A stretch of 64,000 nucleotides of DNA from JAUSIK01 sp964547875 (GTDB taxonomy: Archaea > Nanobdellota > Nanobdellia > Pacearchaeales > GW2011-AR1). Of the stretch, positions 41,664-49,714 are shown one piece after another. Location of the stretch: the NCBI GenBank assembly GCA_964547875.1, contig CAZJPE010000005.1, forward strand, positions 30,064 through 94,063, in the 5' to 3' direction. A program made the position numbers and the translations under genes. A model generated the notes under the pieces. It made no database searches, was not told the DNA's origin, and was given only the letters and a program-made list of their open reading frames with translations. Every line of letters starts with the position of its first letter. Positions within the stretch are counted from its first letter, which is position 1.

Positions 41664-43190
41664 TCATAATCTAATACCATACTTTCTTAACACAGCATCA
41701 GAATCCTTATAATAATCATTAATTATTTTTCCAACCTCCTCAAAGCTGAAAATCCTTCTCAAATAAAGCTCGTATAATAGTCTCGCTCTTAGCATAAACT
41801 CCTGCTGAAGTTGCTCAAGAGGAACCCCACTTCTTAAAGAAATCTTCTCTAATACTCTGCTTTGCTTTTTGAAATAAAATTGGTCATCTCTTGGATTCCA
41901 TATAAACGGCGTATTAATAAGCGCAGTTCCATCTCTATTAATATTCACAACCTCAACAATCTCTCTTATTCTTCTAGTCTCTTGATTTTTCACAATAACA
42001 TGCGTGGCAATAGCAACGCAATCCAATGAGTTTACCAAAGTCGGAGACAACTCTATCGGAGGCGTTTGCAATCTTCTCACTAGTGTATCTACAGAATCAG
42101 CATGCATCGTACTCAAGCTTGAATGCCCAGAAGCCATGCCCTGAAATAAGACAAAAGCTTCTTTTCCTCTCACCTCTCCTACAATCATATAATCTGGATT
42201 TTGTCTGAATGAGCTTTTTAATAAAGCAAACAAATCAACCTCTCCAACTTTCCCTATGCCAATAGAGGTTCTTGAGACAGCAGGCAGCCAATTCTCTCTC
42301 GGAATGTTTAATTCTCTAGTGTCCTCGATAGAAACGACTCTCGCCTCAGGCGGTATGAAAAAAGCAATCGCATTTAATAAAGTGGTTTTGCCACTGGCAG
42401 TAGCTCCTGTCACTAGCACATTCGCTTTGTTTTCAATAAGTATCCAGAAATACGCGAGCATTTCAGGGCTCAATGTTTTCATTGCAATTAATTGAGTTGG
42501 CGTCCATGGAGTCTCTGTAAATTTGCGAATGCTGAAAGTAGGCCCTCTTGAAGTCACGTCTTTTGTGTATGTGGCATTGACGCGACTCCCATCTGGCAAA
42601 GAGCCGTCAAGTAGAGGCTGTGCATATGAAACATATCTCCCACATCTCTGCGCGAGTTTCTCAACAAAACTTGCAAGTTTGTCAGCGTCTTTATATAGAA
42701 TACTCGTGCGTAAATTCCTATACATCCTATGAATAATATATACAGGCGTATTGGAGCCATTGCATTCAATATCTTCTATGAAATAATCCCTTAGCAATGG
42801 ATCAATCTCGTTAAACCCTATAAAATCCCTGAAGAGAAAGTAAAAAATCTTTCTATATGATTCGTTGTTAATCTTAATATTCAATTCATCAATTAATAAT
42901 TTTGCAGTTTTATCAATGTATTCTATAGTAGCTTCTATAGTCTTTTCAACAGCAACATTTATATTAACTAGCTCAAGCATAGCAGCTTCAACCTGTTTTA
43001 GCACTTCTTGCTCGTAATCGTCCAATAAGGGCTCTTCCAGTTCATATACTACCTCATTGATTTTATCGTCCCAATGAATGTGGGCAGTTGCAAAAGGCGA
43101 GATAAGACTGTATCTGATGTCTAGCTGTCTCTTATCCTTGACTCTTGGTAAAGAGGGCATAGGGGGATTGAGATTAATTGTCACTACCAT
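41664..43190 (-). CDS. Type IV pilus/archaellum-type secretion ATPase
   Basis: A 508-residue VirB11/GspE-type ATPase. The motif order is standard: VLVTGATASGKTTLL (P-loop), VSIEDTRELNIP (Asp box), SFRQNPDYMIVGEVRGKE (Walker B), and SGHSSLSTMHADSVDTLVRRL (His box). The N-terminal domain is the archaeal pilus type. It powers assembly of the pilin filament together with the two membrane proteins downstream. Motifs are complete. Confidence 0.92.
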   Translation of the reverse strand: MVVTINLNPPMPSLPRVKDKRQLDIRYSLISPFATAHIHWDDKINEVVYELEEPLLDDYEQEVLKQVEAAMLELVNINVAVEKTIEATIEYIDKTAKLLIDELNIKINNESYRKIFYFLFRDFIGFNEIDPLLRDYFIEDIECNGSNTPVYIIHRMYRNLRTSILYKDADKLASFVEKLAQRCGRYVSYAQPLLDGSLPDGSRVNATYTKDVTSRGPTFSIRKFTETPWTPTQLIAMKTLSPEMLAYFWILIENKANVLVTGATASGKTTLLNAIAFFIPPEARVVSIEDTRELNIPRENWLPAVSRTSIGIGKVGEVDLFALLKSSFRQNPDYMIVGEVRGKEAFVLFQGMASGHSSLSTMHADSVDTLVRRLQTPPIELSPTLVNSLDCVAIATHVIVKNQETRRIREIVEVVNINRDGTALINTPFIWNPRDDQFYFKKQSRVLEKISLRSGVPLEQLQQEFMLRARLLYELYLRRIFSFEEVGKIINDYYKDSDAVLRKYGIRL

Positions 43191-43223
43191 ATATCAAATA
43201 ATAATAAACAATATATAAAACTT

Positions 43224-43460
43224 TCATCCTAAAAATGCAGGAGCAATATAGAATAATGCTACAAATAAGACGTTAAAGATTATGCCCCAAATAGCAAATT
43301 TCTTCCCATCAAATCTTTTTATTAAAACAATAATGTTCATGACAAATCCTATGATTGTTGATGTCAATCCCAGCCAAGCCAATGAATAAAGATTAAGAAT
43401 AAATATCAATGCAAATACTAATGAAGCACAAAAGCCAATTATTGCCAATAACTTACTCAT
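43224..43460 (-). CDS. Small membrane protein in the pilus operon
   Basis: A 78-residue protein with three hydrophobic stretches: LLAIIGFCASLVFALIFIL, TSTIIGFVMNIIVLI and GIIFNVLFVALFYIAPAFLG. It lies between a pilin-like gene and the ATPase on the same strand, 33 nt from each. It might be a chaperone or inhibitor of pilus assembly. No family is known to me. Confidence 0.6.
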   Translation of the reverse strand: MSKLLAIIGFCASLVFALIFILNLYSLAWLGLTSTIIGFVMNIIVLIKRFDGKKFAIWGIIFNVLFVALFYIAPAFLG

Positions 43461-43492
43461 CTAGCAATTAAACTAATAGAGATATATAAACA

Positions 43493-44026
43493 TTACGAAA
43501 TTTCGCCGATGTCAATATTATGTAGATTATTTAATATCCCTTTGTTTTCTATGGAGAATTTATAGGGCGTGACTGAAGAGTCAAATTTTTTTTCAATCTC
43601 CTGATTTTCAAAGCTCAAATTAGCAGTATTTTTATATTGAACTGTCAAATTGACAACGCTTGTTTTTCTTTCCTCCACGCTTTCTACAATAACCCTTCCA
43701 ACTGGAATTTTTATGCCAGGCTCGCTGTAAGGCTTTGTCAGCTCTCTCAATACAAAAACAATCTTATCGTCGTCAGAATCAAAATACAGCTCGCCCTTTC
43801 GCATGCCAAATTCAACAATCCTTTTGTTGTCTTTCCCGGTGTCTATGACCTCATTGATTTTATCGTCTAAAAATCCAAGGGACGCAATTGTCTGCTCAAT
43901 AACCAATCTGTCTCTCTGCTCATTAATTTTTGGCATTACAAATGTCAATACTAGCGCAATCAAGGTTAGCCCAATTAAGATATATATTACAGTCTCAATC
44001 CATACTTGTCCTTTCTTATTGTTCAT
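43493..44026 (-). CDS. Type IV pilin-like protein
   Basis: A 177-residue protein with N terminus KKGQVWIETVIYILIGLTLIALVLTFVMPKI, a pilin-like signal and helix with the conserved Glu (residue 5 after the Gly as in type IV pilins). The rest is hydrophilic and beta-rich. It lies 1 nt after the preceding pilin gene. A minor pilin of this operon. Confidence 0.75.
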   Translation of the reverse strand: MNNKKGQVWIETVIYILIGLTLIALVLTFVMPKINEQRDRLVIEQTIASLGFLDDKINEVIDTGKDNKRIVEFGMRKGELYFDSDDDKIVFVLRELTKPYSEPGIKIPVGRVIVESVEERKTSVVNLTVQYKNTANLSFENQEIEKKFDSSVTPYKFSIENKGILNNLHNIDIGEIS

Positions 44027-44027
44027 T

Positions 44028-44537
44028 TTAGTTGCATTTAATCAATTTTATTGAATCAGACAAATCACAGATTTTATTCTCTTTAATCACAGGGTAAATC
44101 TCAACTCTCTCATATATTAAATTAGAACTATAATTATAAGTCAAGGCAGAATATTTCTCTCCAGGAATTATAAGCTTTCCATTGGCAACATCCTCAAGCA
44201 TCTTCACTTCATTGTAAATCGTATTATTTTTAACAGCTACAAGATTACTTGAGCCTCCATCTTCCAAAAATCTCAAGCTAAATCCCTCAACTTTTTCAGA
44301 ATTCGAATCAGTTTTTATAGTTATCAGATATCTGTCATTGCTCTCGTCATAGCAGTTATAGCCAAATGACTGATCAAATTTAAAATAATCCCTATATTCA
44401 AAGCAGCTCGTGCTTTCCAATGAGCGATTTACAAAAGGAATTACAATATTGCCAACTATCACAACAGCCGTAATTGTTAATAATATAATCAGCATATTTG
44501 CAACGACATCAGACATACCTTTTTTTTTAACTATCAT
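44028..44537 (-). CDS. Type IV pilin-like protein
   Basis: A 169-residue protein, KKKGMSDVVANMLIILLTITAVVIVGNIVIPFV, then a globular domain with cysteines. The pilin-type cleavage site is K-K-G. It overlaps the upstream pilin gene by 4 nt, so it belongs to the same transcript. Probably a structural or minor pilin. Confidence 0.75.
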   Translation of the reverse strand: MIVKKKGMSDVVANMLIILLTITAVVIVGNIVIPFVNRSLESTSCFEYRDYFKFDQSFGYNCYDESNDRYLITIKTDSNSEKVEGFSLRFLEDGGSSNLVAVKNNTIYNEVKMLEDVANGKLIIPGEKYSALTYNYSSNLIYERVEIYPVIKENKICDLSDSIKLIKCN

Positions 44538-45025
44538 GCAACAACTCTCGCTATTTCAGCAAAATCCTCTGCGCATGTATAAGGTTTTTTATATGTCTCT
44601 CCCTCTCCTAAAATAACAGGAACAACTATTAATTCATCTCCACTAGAAACACTCCCTCCAAAATCCACAGAGACGCCTTTTCCCCCTCCCTTTGGCAAAC
44701 CATTGTCAAAAATCCCAATACCAAGATTTTCAACAGCCCCTGTGCCTCTTTTCCTAACTTCTATCCCATAAAGAGGAACGTTTCCTATATTATTAACATT
44801 AATTTTTCCTCCACCTAATAATTCAGCCTCTGCACTAAAATCAATGTCATCACAGAAAGACTCTATTGCCTCAGCTCCTCCTCCCAAATCCTTTTGAATC
44901 TTTTCCCCAATCCATGTCCTTGCCCATATAAATATAATTAAAACAAGCACTAAAGCAAGCGATATTAAAAGAACCGTGGCAATAACAGGCGACAATCCCC
45001 TCTTTCCCCTCTCTTTCCCTTTCAT
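44534..45025 (-). CDS. Archaeal type IV pilin (DUF1628-like)
   Basis: A 163-residue protein with the archetypal archaeal pilin start KRGLSPVIATVLLISLALVLVLIIFIWA. The globular part contains NIGNVPLYGIEVRKRGTG, typical of DUF1628-type archaeal pilins and archaellins. It is the first gene of the pilus operon and the best candidate for the major filament subunit. A promoter lies upstream in the 45026-45121 gap. Confidence 0.82.
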   Translation of the reverse strand: MKGKERGKRGLSPVIATVLLISLALVLVLIIFIWARTWIGEKIQKDLGGGAEAIESFCDDIDFSAEAELLGGGKINVNNIGNVPLYGIEVRKRGTGAVENLGIGIFDNGLPKGGGKGVSVDFGGSVSSGDELIVVPVILGEGETYKKPYTCAEDFAEIARVVA

Positions 45026-45121
45026 CTCAATAAGAACTAGTTATTATTTAAAAACTTAATTGCATGTCCATTTATCAAAATTAAAGGAGAAATTTATTAA
45101 CCTTTCTTTCATTTAAAAAAT

Positions 45122-45316
45122 ATGGAAGCAAAACAAATTACTTTAAATCAAGTTTATGAGAAATTAGTCAAATTAGAAAGCTATATGAAGAAATTAGATA
45201 ATTATATTGAAGATTTAGAGTTTGCCAGGCAGACAGCAGAAGCTTGGGAAGAAATAGAAGAAGGCAAAGGAAAAACCTATACTCTAGAAGAATTCCATGA
45301 AAAGTTAAAAATATAG
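45122..45316 (+). CDS. Orphan RelB-like antitoxin
   Basis: A 64-residue acidic protein related to the antitoxin at 2867-3112: MEAKQITLNQVYEKLVKLES, then EAWEEIEEGKGKTYTLEEFH. No toxin frame follows; the next gene is a convergent thioredoxin reductase 28 nt later. It may be an anti-addiction orphan that neutralises a toxin encoded elsewhere, such as the RelE-like toxin at 3090-3332. This is inferred. Confidence 0.7.
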   Translation: MEAKQITLNQVYEKLVKLESYMKKLDNYIEDLEFARQTAEAWEEIEEGKGKTYTLEEFHEKLKI

Positions 45317-45343
45317 ATAAATTATTCAATCAAAACCAAAAAC

Positions 45344-46318
45344 TCAACTCGGTTTCACATTATTCTTAGTTATGTATTCAAACGCAGAATAAGCCGCAGT
45401 GCAGCCTTCTGCAACTCCTGTAATAGCTTGCTTGAAAGGCTTGTCAGCAACATCTCCCGCGGCATAAACTCCTTTCATGTTTGTTTCAGATGTTTTATGG
45501 TCAATTACAATTTCTCCCTTTTCATTTAATTTAACTCCCAATTTCTTAGCCAAATCAGACAATGCAATATGCCCTATTGCAATAAAAACCCCGTCTAATT
45601 TCAATTCCCTGCTTCCCTTGTATTCTTTGTCTAAAATAACTCTTTCAACAAATTGCTTTCCTTTAATCTCGACAACATTTGTCTTAGTAATAACTTCTAT
45701 TTTTTTATTTGCTTTTACTCTTTCCATGTTAATAGGCTCTGGGCGAATTTGCTCGCCTCTGTAAATAATATAAACCTTTTTTGCGTGCTCTGACAAAACT
45801 AAAGCCTCTTTAGCAGAAGAATCTGCTCCCCCAACAACAGCTACAACCTTATTTTTATATAATATTCCGTCGCATAAGGCGCAGTAAGCCACACCTTTAT
45901 TCTCAAATTCCTTGCTTCCAGGAACTTCCAATTTGCGCCATTTTGTTCCAGTTGCAAATAATATAGTTTTTCCCCAATACGCGTTTTTATTCGTCTTGAC
46001 ATTAAAGTCCTCTTTTTTCTTTTCAATGTTTTCTACTCTTTCTTCTTTAATTGTCACAAGCTCGTAAGAAAGCGCATGCTCTTTTATCTTGTCTGATAAT
46101 TCTATTCCTGTTAATCTAATAAAGCCAGGATAATTCTCAACAACATTTGTCGTTGTGATAACCCCGCCAAGAGGCAATTCAGTTCCATGTGATGCTCCAA
46201 GACATAAAGTCTTTAATCCTAATCTTGCGCCATACATTGCAGCAGCCAATCCTGTAACTCCTGCCCCTAAAATAATAAAATCATATTGCTTTTCATTCTT
46301 AATCTTTTTTTCTTTCAT
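45344..46318 (-). CDS. trxB: Thioredoxin reductase
   Basis: A 324-residue FAD/NAD(P)H oxidoreductase. It has the FAD site FIILGAGVTGLAAAMYGARLG near the N terminus, the redox motif YCALCDG (the usual CATC is CALC here), the NAD(P)H-site GGADSSAKEAL and the C-terminal GVYAAGDVADKPFKQA. It keeps thioredoxin-like proteins reduced, possibly the glutaredoxin-like protein encoded at 46900-47133. Length is normal. Confidence 0.92.
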   Translation of the reverse strand: MKEKKIKNEKQYDFIILGAGVTGLAAAMYGARLGLKTLCLGASHGTELPLGGVITTTNVVENYPGFIRLTGIELSDKIKEHALSYELVTIKEERVENIEKKKEDFNVKTNKNAYWGKTILFATGTKWRKLEVPGSKEFENKGVAYCALCDGILYKNKVVAVVGGADSSAKEALVLSEHAKKVYIIYRGEQIRPEPINMERVKANKKIEVITKTNVVEIKGKQFVERVILDKEYKGSRELKLDGVFIAIGHIALSDLAKKLGVKLNEKGEIVIDHKTSETNMKGVYAAGDVADKPFKQAITGVAEGCTAAYSAFEYITKNNVKPS

Positions 46319-46325
46319 AAATCTC

Positions 46326-46823
46326 TTAATAAAAATCTCTATATAAATTATTCGTTAATAATCTAATCATAGAGAAAATCCTATCAATTTCATTAAAGAA
46401 ATCATCAAAATTCTCTCTTTCCTCGTAAAAAATACTTTTCATATTAATAGAAAGTCTTGTGAGAATATGTTTTTCTCCAAAATATTTTTTGCTAATAGTA
46501 TGCGCTAATTTTCTTGTTTTTATTTCATTACTAATACCTAAAGCATGAATATATTCATGAAGCAAGAGATGAAAGAGATAATATTTGACAAGGGAAGGAT
46601 ATCTTTGTACAATTTTTCTTAAAGGACTTGTGTTAATTGCTATAGTATTTGAATAGGGATGATATAATGCCCCAATAAAACCATTCTCATAAAACCCAAG
46701 CTCACTAAATACAATTTCAGTATTCAAGCGCTCTATTCCAGTATACTCGCCAACAATCTCCTTTACAATGCTAAATAAATCATAAATTGATGACGCGTTT
46801 CTTATTTCTCTTTCATAACTCAT
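46326..46823 (-). CDS. Small zinc metallopeptidase-like protein
   Basis: A 165-residue soluble protein with HEYIHAL at about 89-95, a zincin HExxH helix preceded by hydrophobic residues (YYLFHLLLHEYIHALG). The family with such a compact layout in archaea is sometimes described as minigluzincin-like. A third ligand is not evident to me. It lies 8 nt before the thioredoxin reductase gene on the same strand. Substrates unknown. Confidence 0.7.
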   Translation of the reverse strand: MSYEREIRNASSIYDLFSIVKEIVGEYTGIERLNTEIVFSELGFYENGFIGALYHPYSNTIAINTSPLRKIVQRYPSLVKYYLFHLLLHEYIHALGISNEIKTRKLAHTISKKYFGEKHILTRLSINMKSIFYEERENFDDFFNEIDRIFSMIRLLTNNLYRDFY

Positions 46824-46899
46824 TTTTGCTTAAAATCTTTTTAAGAAAACCTCCACACAACTTTTTATTTAAACATTTGTAATAATTTAACAATAATAA

Positions 46900-47133
46900 C
46901 TACTTAATCTTAAGGAGCTTTCTCAATTTAGGCTCGTCAAACCCAACAACAATCTTTCCATCTATATCTATAACAGGCACGCCCATTTGCCCTGATCTCT
47001 TAACTATTTCAGCCGCAGCCTTAGAATCGCTCCCAACGTCAATCTCTTTATATTTTACATTATACTCTCTGAAAAATTCTTTTGTCTTTTTACACCAGGG
47101 GCACGTTTGAGTGGTATAAATAGTAACTTTCAT
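46900..47133 (-). CDS. Glutaredoxin/NrdH-like protein
   Basis: A protein of 77 residues starting at MKVTIYTTQTCPWCKKTKEF; a 7-codon extension is less likely. It has CPWC as the redox centre, GVPVIDIDGKIVVGFD as the conserved cis-Pro segment and a short C terminus. It is a small thiol-disulfide exchanger, and a thioredoxin reductase gene lies close by, which fits a NrdH-like pathway. The direct partner is inferred. Confidence 0.88.
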   Translation of the reverse strand: MKVTIYTTQTCPWCKKTKEFFREYNVKYKEIDVGSDSKAAAEIVKRSGQMGVPVIDIDGKIVVGFDEPKLRKLLKIK

Positions 47134-47224
47134 CTTAATCATAAATTCTTGCAAATTATATTATATAAATTATTCGCTTGCGCTATTTGCAAAATTATAT
47201 TAACATATCATTTTAAAAATAGAT

Positions 47225-47698
47225 ATGGATTTATATCTAAAGCAATATTTGGAAAAGCACGACATTAAATACAAAATTTACAAGCATAAGGCAGTTTTTA
47301 CAGTAAAGCAATCAAGCTTAATAAAAACAAAAATTCCAGGAAAACATACAAAATGCCTTTTTCTAAAAGACGAAAAGCAGGATTTCTATTTAATAGCACT
47401 CCCGGCAGAAAAGCGCCTGGACACAAAATCTCTAAAAAATAAACTAAAAATTAAAAAACTCAATTTTGCAAGTACAGAAGAATTGAAAAAAGAATTAAAT
47501 CTAATACCAGGAAGCGTCTCAATTTTTGGCATGATTTACGCAAAAAATACTAATTTAATAATTGACAAAGAACTCTGGGAAGCAGAATCAGCAGGTTTTC
47601 ATCCCAATATAAACACTTCAACAATAGTTTTAAATCATGAAAATCTTGAAAAATTCTATAATTCATTAGAAATAAAAAAGTCTATTATGAAATTATAA
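47225..47698 (+). CDS. YbaK/ProX-type aminoacyl-tRNA deacylase
   Basis: A 157-residue protein with the YbaK fold: DIKYKIYKHKAVFTVKQSS, then TKCLFLKDEKQDFYLIALPAEKRLD with the conserved Lys, then GSVSIFGMI and FHPNINTSTIVL at the end. Such proteins remove wrongly attached amino acids from tRNA-Pro or similar tRNAs. Its last codon overlaps the next gene's ATG (TAATG), so the two are probably cotranscribed. Confidence 0.88.
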   Translation: MDLYLKQYLEKHDIKYKIYKHKAVFTVKQSSLIKTKIPGKHTKCLFLKDEKQDFYLIALPAEKRLDTKSLKNKLKIKKLNFASTEELKKELNLIPGSVSIFGMIYAKNTNLIIDKELWEAESAGFHPNINTSTIVLNHENLEKFYNSLEIKKSIMKL

Positions 47699-48438
47699 TG
47701 GAGAAAAAATATGCTTTTATATTTGCCTTCATAATCACAATACTCATAGCAATAAATTTCTTTTTATTCAAAACACAATTCTCTCCGCAAAAGGAAATAG
47801 TAAAAATATCCCTTGTTATAGATGGCGATACTTTAGAATTAGAAGACGGAAGAAGAGTTCGTTTAGCAAATATCAACGCCCCTGAAAAAAAAACTCACAA
47901 TTACGAATTAGCAATAAATTATTTAAATAAATTTCAAAATCAATCACTAGAATTAGAAATAATAGGCATAGAAAAATACGGCAGAATATTAGCCAGAATT
48001 TATACTCCAGATTATGTAAATCTGGAATTAGTAAAACAAGGTTTCGCATCAAAATTCCTTGTAGAAGAATCAGAATTAAAAGAATTCGCAAATGCAGAAG
48101 AAAGGGCAATAAACGCAGGAAATGGAATATGGAAAAAATCAAATTTCGCAAATTGTTTAGAGTCTAAAATAGATAAAATAAAAGAAGAAATCACTATCGC
48201 AAACCAATGCCACAAGCTTAATATATATTCTTGGATTCTAAAAGACGAGAGTACAAAATACTATAAATTCAAAGAAATAGAGATAGAAAAAATAACTCTT
48301 CATACATCTATTGGAAGGGATAATGCAACAGACATATTTTGGAACTCAAAAACAAACATTTGGAACAATGATAGAGATAGTTTATACATTTTTGACAAAG
48401 AAGGCAATCTCGTTCATTATAAAAGTTATGGCTATTAG
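47698..48438 (+). CDS. Thermonuclease (SNase) with C-terminal lamin-tail-like domain
   Basis: A 246-residue protein with an N-terminal membrane anchor or signal (FIFAFIITILIAINFFLF). The nuclease core has VIDGDTLELEDGRRVRLANI (D and R active residues), NAPE and GRILARIYT. After residue 165 a lamin-tail-like strand region follows (CHKLNIYSWILKDESTKYYKF, NIWNNDRDSLYIFDKEGNLVH). It is likely exported. It could degrade extracellular or host DNA for nucleotide acquisition, an attractive role for a DPANN cell that probably lacks some pathways. Confidence 0.88.
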   Translation: MEKKYAFIFAFIITILIAINFFLFKTQFSPQKEIVKISLVIDGDTLELEDGRRVRLANINAPEKKTHNYELAINYLNKFQNQSLELEIIGIEKYGRILARIYTPDYVNLELVKQGFASKFLVEESELKEFANAEERAINAGNGIWKKSNFANCLESKIDKIKEEITIANQCHKLNIYSWILKDESTKYYKFKEIEIEKITLHTSIGRDNATDIFWNSKTNIWNNDRDSLYIFDKEGNLVHYKSYGY

Positions 48439-49129
48439 CCTTTTATTTCTATTATCCCCAATAATAATATCTGCCTTGGAAATACAGCTAAATGCGCCAA
48501 ATTCAGTAAATATAAATGAGGAATTTAAAGTATCAATTAGCGCAGACACCCAAGATATTTACGATGTAAAAATCTTTGTAGAGGATGAGAATTCAACTTC
48601 AAAAACAATCTCGCAAATTTACAATGGCAATAAATGGCAGAGTTCATATTATTACATAAAACAAGCATTTCCATCTCAATCAGAATTTAGCTTAAAAATT
48701 ACAAAGACAGGCGAATGGAATATATGCGCAAGACTAAGAAAAGAAGCTCAAAATCCTTCTGCTCCAATATGCAGGCTGATAATGGTTTTATTAAATGAAA
48801 AGGATAAAGAAAAATCTGAAGAAAAAGTAGAAGCAAATCAGCAAGAAAATAATGAAGAATTAGGAAAAGAAAATATAGGGAATGATATAAAAAATGAGTC
48901 AAAATTAGAGAATAATAAGGAAATCGTAAACTATAATATAAACAGATCAAATTCACAAATTAACTTAATCCAAGCACAAGAAAAAATAATATTAAATCCG
49001 AAGCAATCCAAGAAAGAAGAACAACAAGTCTTTATAACAAAATATGATAAAATAAGAAATGGAATTATTTACTCTTTCATAGCTTTTTGTATAATCCTCA
49101 TTATTTTATTAGCTCTTAAAAGACTCTAA
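48428..49129 (+). CDS. Secreted, C-terminally anchored protein of unknown function
   Basis: A 233-residue protein from the ATG at 48428 (MAISLLFLLSPIIISALEIQ, a clean signal peptide). A frame exists back to 48311, but it would read into the nuclease gene. The body is a beta-rich domain (NAPNSVNINEEFKVSISA) and a long charged linker, and a C-terminal helix (IIYSFIAFCIILIILLALKRL) anchors it. It overlaps the thermonuclease gene by 11 nt, suggesting linked roles at the cell surface. Confidence 0.65.
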   Translation: MAISLLFLLSPIIISALEIQLNAPNSVNINEEFKVSISADTQDIYDVKIFVEDENSTSKTISQIYNGNKWQSSYYYIKQAFPSQSEFSLKITKTGEWNICARLRKEAQNPSAPICRLIMVLLNEKDKEKSEEKVEANQQENNEELGKENIGNDIKNESKLENNKEIVNYNINRSNSQINLIQAQEKIILNPKQSKKEEQQVFITKYDKIRNGIIYSFIAFCIILIILLALKRL

Positions 49130-49162
49130 TAATGTTTAAAAGTAGTCTTTCTATAAAATATC

Positions 49163-49690
49163 ATGGCAAAATTCCAGGCAAATATGATTCTTGAAATTCT
49201 CGGCAGGCCTCAAGAGCATGTAAAAGAAGCCCTGAACGCGCTAGTCACAAAGCTTGGCTCTGAAAATGGCATAAAACTGCTTGAAAAAACACATCATGAA
49301 CCAATCCCTGTTGAGAATTCAAAGGATTTGTTCACAGCATTCGCTGAATTAACTTTAGAATTAGAATCATTAAACAACTATTTTGGAATTATGTTTGCCT
49401 ACATGCCCGCACACATAGAATTAGTCCAGCCCGAAAAGATAACTCTTGGCAATATAGACTTGAATGAATTGGGAAATAAATTAATCCAAAGATTGCACGA
49501 TTATGACGCAATAACAAAAAAAGCGCTTGTTGAAAATGAAATACTTGTAAAAAAGCTTCAAGAAATAGCCCCTAATCTTTTCAAGCAGCCAGAACAGATT
49601 CAAAATAAAAAGCAAGAAATAAAAACAAAGAAAACTAAGTCTTTAAAGAAAATAAAGAAATTATCAAGTAGTTACAAAAGAAAGATTTAA
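49163..49690 (+). CDS. Archaeal protein of unknown function
   Basis: A 175-residue soluble protein: MAKFQANMILEILGRPQEHV, a helix-turn-strand-like start resembling small ACT-like folds, a middle acidic region (ELTLELESLNNYFGIMFAYMP) and a Lys-rich tail. Similar proteins seem common in related archaea but I do not recognise a named family. It precedes DGR target 2 by 24 nt on the same strand. Confidence 0.6.
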   Translation: MAKFQANMILEILGRPQEHVKEALNALVTKLGSENGIKLLEKTHHEPIPVENSKDLFTAFAELTLELESLNNYFGIMFAYMPAHIELVQPEKITLGNIDLNELGNKLIQRLHDYDAITKKALVENEILVKKLQEIAPNLFKQPEQIQNKKQEIKTKKTKSLKKIKKLSSSYKRKI

Positions 49691-49714
49691 ATATCCTTTA
49701 TCTTTAGAAAATTC

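Noticed and set aside
48311..48427. A 39-codon upstream extension of the secreted protein at 48428-49129
   Set aside because: It overlaps the thermonuclease gene in another frame and would bury the signal peptide that begins at 48428.
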